DNA of 64,000 nt from Neobacillus sp. PS2-9 (GTDB taxonomy: Bacteria > Bacillota > Bacilli > Bacillales > Cytobacillaceae). Below, piece after piece: positions 8,195 through 14,723 of the stretch. The first letter of the stretch is position 1. Each line of letters opens with the position of its first letter. The stretch covers positions 645,001 through 709,000 of the forward strand of contig NZ_CP133269.1 of NCBI RefSeq assembly GCF_030915525.1, read 5' to 3'. The position numbers and the translations under genes were made by a program. The notes below the pieces were generated by a model. That model did not search any database. It saw only the letters and a program-made list of their open reading frames with translations, and was not told the origin of the DNA.

Positions 8195-8218
8195 AAAGGG
8201 AAGATGTTTCTTCCCTTT
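8195..8218 (+). terminator. intra-operon hairpin between dctP and dctQM
   Basis: AAAGGGAAG and CTTCCCTTT form a 9-bp stem with a 6-nt loop and no T run behind it. It sits in the 68-bp gap after the binding-protein gene. Such hairpins commonly protect the upstream message and raise binding-protein levels over permease levels. Confidence 0.65.
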
Positions 8219-8247
8219 ACTCCTAAACAAGGGGGGAAACGATAAGC

Positions 8248-8724
8248 ATGATCAAGATTCTTGAGAAAATTCAGCTTACTATTGGTGTTTTAAGCTTATC
8301 GATCTTTTTTATCACCATAATTATTCAAATTGCAACCAGGCATTTAGGCATCCCGGTTATTTGGACGGAGGAAGTAGCAAATTATTCTTTCATTTGGTCA
8401 GTCTTTATGGGGGCCGCGGTGATGTTGAATCGAAAAGAACACTTTAGCTTTGACTTTTTATTGCAAAAGCTTAACGGAGTATCAAAATCGACTTTATTAA
8501 TGGTAATTGATACGATCGTATTATTGTTTGCTGTCGCTCTTTTCTATTATGGAATCGAGGCTGTACAGAATTTTTGGACGTATAATTGGACCTCTTTACC
8601 AGCGATGAAAATGGGCTATGTATGGATTTCTATCCCGATTACAGGGCTTACAATGGCCATTTATTCTCTTAATCATTTGATTAGTAGCTTCAAAGAAATA
8701 AAGAGAGGGGGGGCTAAGGTATGA
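8248..8724 (+). CDS. dctQ: TRAP transporter small permease (DctQ family)
   Basis: The 158-residue protein has four predicted membrane helices, at about residues 12-30, 47-65, 88-107 and 128-148. It carries the DctQ pattern RHLGIPVIWTEEVANYSFIWSVFMGAA, in which the acidic WTEE segment is conserved. The small permease links the binding protein to the large channel subunit. Its GGGGGG ribosome site lies 9 nt before the ATG. The stop overlaps dctM (ATGA), so the two permease chains are translationally coupled. In some systems Q and M are fused; here they are separate. Confidence 0.9.
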   Translation: MIKILEKIQLTIGVLSLSIFFITIIIQIATRHLGIPVIWTEEVANYSFIWSVFMGAAVMLNRKEHFSFDFLLQKLNGVSKSTLLMVIDTIVLLFAVALFYYGIEAVQNFWTYNWTSLPAMKMGYVWISIPITGLTMAIYSLNHLISSFKEIKRGGAKV

Positions 8725-10013
8725 CGGCAATTCTTTTAGTCGCATTGTTTCTCATCCTCATGTTGATCGGAGTTCCTATTGCATTTGTTATTGGGATTGT
8801 TGCGTTGATGGGAATCTTTACAGTTCCATATATTCCAGAAGTGACAGTACCGATGAAAATGCTAAATGGAATCAATTCCTTTGTCCTGCTTGCCGTGCCA
8901 CTCTTTATTTTGGCTGCGAATTTGATGAATAGCGGGAAAATTTCACAAAAGTTGATTGACCTTTCAATGGCGATTGTCGGCCATATTAGAGGCGGTTTAG
9001 CCCATGCAAATATCCTTGTTTCCATGATTTTTGCGGGGGTATCTGGTGCGGCACAAGCTGATACTGCAGGTGTTGGGAAAATTTTAATTCCTAATATGAA
9101 GAAACAAGGGTATGACACGGAAACTGCGGTTGGGGTAACAGCTGCGTCTTCTACCATTGGTGTTATTATTCCACCTAGTATTCCAATGATCATTTTTGCT
9201 GGCTTAACCAATGCATCCATTGGCGCATTGTTCTTAGGCGGGATCATCCCAGGTATTTTAATCGGGTTGGGAATGATGGCTTTCGTTTATTTCCGAGCAC
9301 TCAAAAAAGGCTATCCGAAATCAGAACGAGCGAAAATGAAGGAATTCTTAAAATTGGTTTATGAAACAATCCCAGCTTTAATTACGCCATTTATTATCAT
9401 TGGTGGGATTATTACAGGGTTTTTTACTGCTACAGAAGCAGCGGCAGTAGCCTCACTTTATACATTAATTATTAGTATGTTTTTCTATAAAACAATTAAA
9501 CTTTCTGATTTGCCTAAGATTTTAACTGATACGCTTGCACTTAGCTCACTTTCTTTATTTGCTCTAGCAGCAGCTAGTGCGCTGGGTGAGTTATTGAGTT
9601 ACTATCAATTATCCACAATGGCTCAAGACTTCTTTGTAAATAATGTTGGGGCTAAGTGGGTATTTATTTTAATTCTCATCGCTTTCTTCTTGTTTATTGG
9701 AACGTTTATGGATGCCATACCGGCTATGATTCTCTTCGTTCCAGTTATTTTGCCTACGGCTACACACTTTGGAATGACGCCTGTTCATTTAGGTCTTATT
9801 GTCGTCATAACATTAGCTATTGGCCTTGTTACTCCGCCTTATGGGTTATGTTTATTGCTTGCTGGAAAGATTGGGGAATTGAGTATTGAAAAGTCGCTCT
9901 CAGCAGTTATGCCCTATATAGCCATTATTCTTGTTGTACTTATTTTTGTGGCCTTTTTCCCAAGCATTGCATTCTTTGTGCCAAAGCTCATCAATCCAGG
10001 ATTATTTTTATAA
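8721..10013 (+). CDS. dctM: TRAP transporter large permease (DctM family)
   Basis: At 430 residues and with about twelve hydrophobic helices this is a full-length DctM, the sodium-coupled transport subunit of a TRAP system. Family signatures are visible: VPLFILAANLMNSGKIS, the GASGAAQADTAGVG-like repeat motif (SGAAQADTAGVG), PPSIPMIIFA in the first half and a matching VTPPYGLCLLL in the second half, reflecting the internal repeat. It starts inside the end of dctQ. A KdgF-like cupin gene follows after 40 bp with its own GGAGG site. Confidence 0.93.
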   Translation: MTAILLVALFLILMLIGVPIAFVIGIVALMGIFTVPYIPEVTVPMKMLNGINSFVLLAVPLFILAANLMNSGKISQKLIDLSMAIVGHIRGGLAHANILVSMIFAGVSGAAQADTAGVGKILIPNMKKQGYDTETAVGVTAASSTIGVIIPPSIPMIIFAGLTNASIGALFLGGIIPGILIGLGMMAFVYFRALKKGYPKSERAKMKEFLKLVYETIPALITPFIIIGGIITGFFTATEAAAVASLYTLIISMFFYKTIKLSDLPKILTDTLALSSLSLFALAAASALGELLSYYQLSTMAQDFFVNNVGAKWVFILILIAFFLFIGTFMDAIPAMILFVPVILPTATHFGMTPVHLGLIVVITLAIGLVTPPYGLCLLLAGKIGELSIEKSLSAVMPYIAIILVVLIFVAFFPSIAFFVPKLINPGLFL

Positions 10014-10053
10014 AACGCTGTTGTTGGAATTGGCATACATTTAGGAGGACATC

Positions 10054-10335
10054 ATGGTAAAAAGAGAAATTTTAAGCAGCGACGGTTCACTTATGTTAGT
10101 AAAGGTTCAATTAGCTAAAGGGTTTATCGGTGATGTGGATCAGCATCCTGAGGAACAAATCAGCTATATTGAAAAAGGAAAAGTAGAATTTGAAGTAAAT
10201 GGTGAAAAGAGAATCTTGGCTGAAGGTGATAAACAATATATCCCATCGAATGTTTTACACCAGGTCAAGGTATTAGAGGAATGTGTGATTTTAGATATTT
10301 TCACACCGATTCGCAGGGATTTAGTTCAGGGTTAA
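10054..10335 (+). CDS. kdgF: KdgF-like cupin protein
   Basis: This is a single small cupin barrel of 93 residues. The metal-site motif reads DQHPEEQISYIEKGKVEF, with a second His in IPSNVLHQVKV, and the tail DIFTPIRRDL resembles the KdgF ending. KdgF proteins open 4,5-unsaturated uronates to the linear keto-deoxyuronate, which fits its place after a uronate transporter and KDG enzymes. One odd point: the first ligand of the usual HSHPxEQ motif is Asp here. It is the last gene of the operon and is followed by a bidirectional terminator. An unrelated small cupin function is possible. Confidence 0.7.
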   Translation: MVKREILSSDGSLMLVKVQLAKGFIGDVDQHPEEQISYIEKGKVEFEVNGEKRILAEGDKQYIPSNVLHQVKVLEECVILDIFTPIRRDLVQG

Positions 10336-10340
10336 AATGA

Positions 10341-10363
10341 AAGGAGAGGCATAGCCTCTCCTT
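10341..10363. terminator. bidirectional terminator between kdgF and rpiA
   Basis: AAGGAGAGGC and GCCTCTCCTT form a 10-bp stem with a 3-base loop; T-rich DNA follows on the plus side. It serves the converging kdg operon and rpiA. Confidence 0.85.
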
Positions 10364-11057
10364 ATTTATTTTTATGAAGGACTTTTATTTGCTCATCCCC
10401 ACCAATGATGACAGTGTCTGTCATTCCTATGAACAGGCCGGTTTCGACGACACCGAGTAACAGTTTTAGTTGGTTATGCAGTTCAGCGGGATTCGCAATG
10501 GTTTGAAAATGACAATCCAAAATATAGTTACCATTATTAGAAACGAAGACGTTTCCATCTCTCATTCTTAATTGTGGGGTAGCGCCGAGGTTTGCGATAC
10601 TTTGTGCTGTTACTTCCCAGCCAAAGGGAACGACTTCAACAGGAAGAGGAAACTTCCCTAGTGATGGTACAATTTTTGATTCGTCGGCGATGATGATGAG
10701 CTGCTTCGCATGGGCATCCACGAGTTTTTCTCGTAAAAGAGAACCGCCACCACCCTTGGTTAAGTTGAAATTAGGATCAATTTCGTCCGCGCCATCAATG
10801 GCGAGATCGAGACTTTGTACTTGGGAAAAATCGGTTAAGGGAATCTTGCATTCCTTGGCCCATCCTTCCGTACGTATAGAGGAAGGAATCCCTCTAACGG
10901 ATAGCCCTTGTTCTACTAATTCGCCTATCCTTTGTATGAGCCAGTAAACGGTCGAACCTGAACCTAAGCCAATCGTCATTCCATCCTGAATAAATTCAGC
11001 CGCCTTCTCAGCTGCCGCTTTCTTTCTCATGTCCGTTGAACTTAACACATGCCTCAC
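10362..11057 (-). CDS. rpiA: ribose-5-phosphate isomerase A
   Basis: RpiA interconverts ribose 5-phosphate and ribulose 5-phosphate in the pentose phosphate pathway. The 231-residue protein shows the family motifs GLGSGSTVYWLIQRIGE, the catalytic-site DGADEIDP, KGGGGSLLREK with the active-site Glu/Lys region, and DCHF. The gene faces the kdg operon and shares its terminator. Its placement beside hxlAB is of interest, because ribulose 5-phosphate is the acceptor, or product, of hexulose-phosphate synthase. B. subtilis relatives mostly use RpiB-type enzymes elsewhere, so this may be a dedicated copy; that is an inference. Confidence 0.95.
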   Translation of the reverse strand: MRHVLSSTDMRKKAAAEKAAEFIQDGMTIGLGSGSTVYWLIQRIGELVEQGLSVRGIPSSIRTEGWAKECKIPLTDFSQVQSLDLAIDGADEIDPNFNLTKGGGGSLLREKLVDAHAKQLIIIADESKIVPSLGKFPLPVEVVPFGWEVTAQSIANLGATPQLRMRDGNVFVSNNGNYILDCHFQTIANPAELHNQLKLLLGVVETGLFIGMTDTVIIGGDEQIKVLHKNK

Positions 11058-11089
11058 CTCTTTTTATTTAAATAATACCACAATAAAGG

Positions 11090-11133
11090 GGGGACAGTCC
11101 CCCGCTGCTTTAACGCGCCGCGGGACTGTCCCC
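11090..11133. repeat. 44-bp double-palindrome repeat, copy 3
   Basis: Centre GCTGCTTTAACGCGCCGC, with the right arm beginning CGGGACTGTCCCC. It lies between the divergent starts of rpiA and the OsmC gene, an unusual position for this family, which mostly sits after stop codons. Confidence 0.88.
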
Positions 11134-11196
11134 TTTTATTAACATAAGTAACCAATAGTTTGGTAAAATTAACATAATGAAAGGGGTAATGTAGTG

Positions 11197-11622
11197 ATGG
11201 AATTAACAGTTAAGTGGAATGAGAAGATGGCGTTTTCGGGGACGACTCCCTCTGGGCATGAGATTAAGATGGATGCCGCTCCAGAGGTGGGTGGAGAAAA
11301 TACAGGAGCACGTCCAACGGAGCTGCTTTTGAATGCAGTTGCAGGTTGTACAGGGATTGATATTATCTCGATTTTGCATAAAATGCGTCTTGAGCCTGCG
11401 TCTTTTCATATGGATGTTAAGGGTGAACGGGCAGATGACCATCCTAAAAAGTTTACCACCATCAACATTCATTATGCTTTAGAAGGCGATTTGCCGGAAG
11501 ATAAGGTGGTACGGGCCATCCAGCTGTCAAAGGATAAATATTGCTCGGTCTCCCATTCCTTGAGTGCAGAGATAAGCGCAAGTTACTCGATTAATGGGGT
11601 TATGGGTCAACAAACTATTTAG
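11197..11622 (+). CDS. OsmC/Ohr-family protein
   Basis: OsmC-family proteins reduce organic hydroperoxides with a pair of cysteines. Here the 141-residue protein has the family core ARPTELLLNAVAGCTGIDIISILHKM, with Cys in the helix, and a second conserved segment DKYCSVSHSLS containing the second Cys. Both redox cysteines are therefore present. A GTG codon at 11194 precedes the ATG; AAAGGGG at 11180-11186 fits the ATG at 11197 better. It matches the YhfA/OsmC-like subgroup more than Ohr. It appears to be monocistronic. Confidence 0.88.
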   Translation: MELTVKWNEKMAFSGTTPSGHEIKMDAAPEVGGENTGARPTELLLNAVAGCTGIDIISILHKMRLEPASFHMDVKGERADDHPKKFTTINIHYALEGDLPEDKVVRAIQLSKDKYCSVSHSLSAEISASYSINGVMGQQTI

Positions 11623-11675
11623 TAGTGTTTAAGCGGGTACTACGTGCCCAATCAGGAAAATTCTCAACAGCAAAA

Positions 11676-11702
11676 GGTCGCGTACGATACACGAACGCGA
11701 CC
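11676..11702 (-). terminator. terminator of cytochrome c551 gene
   Basis: GGTCGCGT and ACGCGACC make an 8-bp stem with an 11-nt loop. Read on the minus strand, it is followed by TTTTG, as expected for the leftward cytochrome gene. The same hairpin could also stop the rightward OsmC transcript, although the T run is poor there. Confidence 0.65.
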
Positions 11703-11719
11703 CAGCCTTACCCATCTAT

Positions 11720-12010
11720 CTATTTCTCCATCAACCATTTCGTTACAATCTTTGATTCCACATCACCAAGTAAATTCCCAGGCATCTTAGGGGTACCCTC
11801 ACTGATGATCTTCAGTACTTCCTCTTCTGAATGCTTACCCTTCATATTGACTACAGGCGGACCAACAGCGCCCTTTAATTGGTCACCGTGGCATGCTGAA
11901 CAATTTTCCTTGTAAATTGTTTCGCCATCCTTGGCAGAACTCGAACTACCAGACGAACAGCCGGTTATTATTAAAAGCGTGAGTGCTACAACAGCCCAAA
12001 GTCGATTCAC
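11720..12010 (-). CDS. cccB: lipid-anchored cytochrome c551
   Basis: This small cytochrome c has one haem site, CSACH, preceded by an N-terminal lipoprotein signal (LLIITGC) and a Ser-rich linker, which places it on the outer face of the membrane. The axial Met is probably in GTPKMPGNLL. It matches B. subtilis CccB, an electron carrier to cytochrome oxidase. The open frame runs further upstream, but a GTG at 12010 has GGAGG 7 nt before it and gives the expected signal peptide, so it is chosen (96 residues). A fifteen-residue Ser/Ala/Gly linker follows the lipidated Cys. Confidence 0.88.
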   Translation of the reverse strand: MNRLWAVVALTLLIITGCSSGSSSSAKDGETIYKENCSACHGDQLKGAVGPPVVNMKGKHSEEEVLKIISEGTPKMPGNLLGDVESKIVTKWLMEK

Positions 12011-12112
12011 GATGTCTCCTCCAAACAAATAAAGATTTCCTATCTCCATCTTAATAGAGGTTGGACCGGGAGAACCCTCCCATTTATGAACAAAGACAAA
12101 ACTTTTCGAAGC

Positions 12113-12157
12113 GGGGACAGTCCCCCAGCGCTTTAGCGCAACGGGGGACTGTCCCCC
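12113..12157. repeat. 44-bp double-palindrome repeat, copy 4
   Basis: Centre GCGCTTTAGCGCAAC. It lies between the divergent cccB and response regulator genes, 35 bp before the regulator's ATG, so it occupies DNA that would normally carry a promoter or leader. Confidence 0.9.
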
Positions 12158-12191
12158 AAAAAATGAAGCTACTGAAACGGAGCTGGCGCAT

Positions 12192-12869
12192 ATGAGGAAA
12201 ATTTTAGTCGTGGATGACGATAAACATATACTTGAATTAGTTAGCATTCATGTCACCCATTCAGGATATCAGGTGCTTAAGGCAGAGAATGGCATCCAAG
12301 CCCTTGGAATATTGGAAAACGAGCTGCCTGACCTAGCCATCGTGGATGTGATGATGCCCGGTTTGAACGGCTATGAACTGACGAAAAAAATAAGAAATGA
12401 CCGCGACATTCCCGTACTATTACTGACAGCCAAAGGGGAACTAGAAGATAAGGAAAAGGGGTTCCTTGCTGGGTCAGACGATTATATCGTCAAACCCTTC
12501 GAACCCAAGGAACTGCTATACCGCATCGCCGCCATTCTACGACGATACGATAAACTGACAGATACCATGCTGCAAGTGGGATCCATCTTGATCAATCGAA
12601 AGCGATTCGAAGTCACCGCAGGCGCAAGCACCTTACTCCTCCCGCTGAAGGAATTCGAATTGCTCTCCTTACTTGCCTCTAAGCCAAACCAAGTCTTTGA
12701 ACGGGCCGCCATAATGGAGAAAATTTGGGGCTACGATTACGAGGGAGACGAACAAACACTTACCACCCATATCAAGCGAATCCGCGAACGCCTCGCGAAA
12801 ATCGCAAAAGACGTTGAAATCATCACCGTCCGCGGAGTGGGATATAAGCTAGAGGTGCATCACTCATGA
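12192..12869 (+). CDS. OmpR-family response regulator
   Basis: The protein has a receiver domain (residues 3-115) with acidic pocket D8/D9, phosphorylation site D52 in IVDVMMPG, Thr in LLTAKG and K101 in VKPFEP, then a winged-helix DNA-binding domain (about 130-222) ending IITVRGVGYKLE. It is 225 residues long, normal for OmpR/PhoP regulators. The last four bases overlap the kinase gene. Two direct GTTCAT repeats 11 bp apart, upstream of the next operon, have the geometry such dimeric regulators bind. No specific B. subtilis orthologue is claimed. Confidence 0.93.
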   Translation: MRKILVVDDDKHILELVSIHVTHSGYQVLKAENGIQALGILENELPDLAIVDVMMPGLNGYELTKKIRNDRDIPVLLLTAKGELEDKEKGFLAGSDDYIVKPFEPKELLYRIAAILRRYDKLTDTMLQVGSILINRKRFEVTAGASTLLLPLKEFELLSLLASKPNQVFERAAIMEKIWGYDYEGDEQTLTTHIKRIRERLAKIAKDVEIITVRGVGYKLEVHHS

Positions 12870-14239
12870 AATCGTTATATGGAAGATTTGTTCTAACCAC
12901 CATTCTTATCATGCTGTTTAGCACAATCTTTGGTTTTTTACTAACGAACACCTATTACCAAAGCGTGGTGAAAGAGCGGAATGATAAGAAAAACGTGGAA
13001 ATTGCTAAATCCATTGCCGCTCACATCGAGACCTCTCCAAATCTCCCTTTATCCGATTACCTATCGACGGTGGGAAAAATCGGCTACCAGCTTTATGTCG
13101 TCGATGAATCGGGCAAGGGCCATTTTTACGGCGGGAAGTATCGGGTACAAGATTTACAAGCATCTTCAGTGAAAAAGGTACTCGACGGCTACATCTATCA
13201 TGGGATGCGCGAATTTCCTCGTCAGACATTTGTGACCGGTTTTTTTGCCAACGAATTGTCGAACACAATCGGTATTCCGTTTACTTATGAAAACAAGCGC
13301 TATGCACTCTTTGTCAGACCGGATATCAAGCTATTATTTAGCGAGGTCCATACTATTTTAGGCGGCCTCATCGTAGGAACCGCTGTTTTAAGCCTATTGC
13401 TGATGCTGGTCGTGGCCAAGCTCTTGATTGTGCCCATCACACAGTTAACGGAAGCAACCAAACGGATTGCCCATGAAAAATATGATACCCAGCTGAACAT
13501 TGACCGCCGTGATGAAATCGGTCAGCTGGCAGCAAGTTTTAATACGATGGTTGGTCAGCTTCAGGAGAATGATCAGATTCGCAAGGAATTCATCAGCAAT
13601 GTGTCCCATGATTTTCAATCTCCGCTGCTGAATATTCAAGGCTATGCAGGCTTATTGAAATCAACCGATTTAACGGAAGAGGACCGTGAGAACTATGCTG
13701 AAATCATCCAATCAGAAACCCAGCGGTTATCGAAGCTCACCCGTCAGCTTTTACTATTAACTACACTCGATCAATCGACAAGAATGGTGAAGTATCAAGA
13801 ATTTCAGTTGGATGAGCAGTTAAAGGCCTGTGTGAACAAATATCGCTGGTGGCTGGAGGAAAAGCAGATTAACTTACTGATGGAATTCGAACCGACGACC
13901 TATCAAGGCGATGCCGCATTATTAGAAAATGTTTGGGATAATCTTTTGACCAATGCGATTAAATATAACCGTCCGGAAGGCGAAATCCACATTCGTCTGC
14001 AAGCAAAAGAAACGGGACTAGAGGTGACTGTGAGCGACACTGGAATAGGTCTCACGGAAGAAGAAAAAGCACAGCTTTTCGAACGTTTTTACCGTGCTGA
14101 CAAATCGCGTTCAGAGGAGGGAACCGGTCTCGGATTATCGATAGTGAAACAAATTATCGAGCTCCATAAAGGAGAAATCCACGTCACCAGTACGCCAGAC
14201 GAAGGGACCATTTTTACCATCAAGCTTCCCTATTTGTAA
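12866..14239 (+). CDS. membrane sensor histidine kinase
   Basis: A 457-residue kinase with two membrane helices (about 8-28 and 163-188) enclosing an extracellular sensor of roughly 130 residues, then HAMP (about 188-240), a HisKA domain with H248 in FISNVSHDFQSPLLNIQGY, and a HATPase domain with N box NLLTNAIKYN, G1 box DTGIGL and G2 box GTGLGLSIVKQI. The FQSP variant of the usual LRTP sequence is common in one Bacillus kinase group. It overlaps its regulator by four bases. The HAH-motif membrane protein and MMPL exporter directly downstream are likely targets, suggesting a response to envelope stress. Confidence 0.92.
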   Translation: MKSLYGRFVLTTILIMLFSTIFGFLLTNTYYQSVVKERNDKKNVEIAKSIAAHIETSPNLPLSDYLSTVGKIGYQLYVVDESGKGHFYGGKYRVQDLQASSVKKVLDGYIYHGMREFPRQTFVTGFFANELSNTIGIPFTYENKRYALFVRPDIKLLFSEVHTILGGLIVGTAVLSLLLMLVVAKLLIVPITQLTEATKRIAHEKYDTQLNIDRRDEIGQLAASFNTMVGQLQENDQIRKEFISNVSHDFQSPLLNIQGYAGLLKSTDLTEEDRENYAEIIQSETQRLSKLTRQLLLLTTLDQSTRMVKYQEFQLDEQLKACVNKYRWWLEEKQINLLMEFEPTTYQGDAALLENVWDNLLTNAIKYNRPEGEIHIRLQAKETGLEVTVSDTGIGLTEEEKAQLFERFYRADKSRSEEGTGLGLSIVKQIIELHKGEIHVTSTPDEGTIFTIKLPYL

Positions 14240-14245
14240 CGTAAA

Positions 14246-14262
14246 GTTCATATAGAGTTCAT
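14246..14262 (+). promoter_or_regulatory. direct-repeat site for an OmpR-type regulator
   Basis: GTTCAT occurs at 14246-14251 and again at 14257-14262, 11 bp apart, which is one helical turn. It lies just after the kinase stop and 54 bp before the HAH-protein start. A TTAACC and a TACTATAG element follow. The neighbouring response regulator is the obvious candidate to bind here. Confidence 0.5.
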
Positions 14263-14315
14263 GTTAACCAATTACTATAGTCACTGTAGAAATAAAAACT
14301 ATGGGGGTTAATATA

Positions 14316-14723
14316 ATGGAAAGTAAATGGAGTATTCGACTCATTCGCCTTGCGGCTGTCTTTGGTTTGTTAGGAGCCATCATCGGTTCAGACATGGCCG
14401 GGTCAGGGAATTACCAAATACGCCCGGTTCACGCACACATTTTAGTGGTCGGCTGGTTATCGATCTTTGTATGGGGACTGTTTTACCGGGTGTTTAAAAT
14501 CAAGTCATCCAAACTAGTAGCCGCACAGGGCTGGACGGCGGGAATCGGTGCCATTGGGTTAACAGCCGGAATGTGGCTCCATCTGGTCAAGCCATTTGAA
14601 ATCAATGAAACACTTGCATTAATCTTTTACATTGTAGGCGGCACCATTTTATTAATTAGTTTCGTCTTATTCATCATCGTCACGTTCATGATCGAGCCAG
14701 TCAAAGGTGAGCAAGTATCATGA
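14316..14723 (+). CDS. small four-helix membrane protein with HAHxxxxGW motif
   Basis: This 135-residue protein has four predicted membrane helices. After the first comes RPVHAHILVVGWLSIFVWGLFYRVF, a motif that resembles helices of haem-copper oxidase subunit I, where the histidines bind haem. Small proteins of this type are often annotated as cytochrome c oxidase-like, but their function is unknown. An ATG at 14301 exists, yet GGGGG (14303-14307) lies inside that reading and fits the ATG at 14316. The stop overlaps the MMPL gene by four bases, so the two are coupled. A role in sensing or relaying haem or redox state for the exporter is only a guess. Confidence 0.75.
   Translation: MESKWSIRLIRLAAVFGLLGAIIGSDMAGSGNYQIRPVHAHILVVGWLSIFVWGLFYRVFKIKSSKLVAAQGWTAGIGAIGLTAGMWLHLVKPFEINETLALIFYIVGGTILLISFVLFIIVTFMIEPVKGEQVS

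Noticed and set aside
8714..9247. Leftward 177-codon frame opposite dctM
   Set aside because: Low-information Ile/Pro/Ala-rich antisense frame of a membrane-protein gene with no ribosome site.
11625..11915. Rightward 96-codon frame opposite cytochrome c551
   Set aside because: Antisense to a clear CxxCH protein and lacking a ribosome site.
12011..12247. N-terminal extension of the cytochrome c551 frame
   Set aside because: It runs through a palindromic repeat and into the divergent regulator gene; the GTG at 12010 has a strong GGAGG and gives the correct lipoprotein signal.
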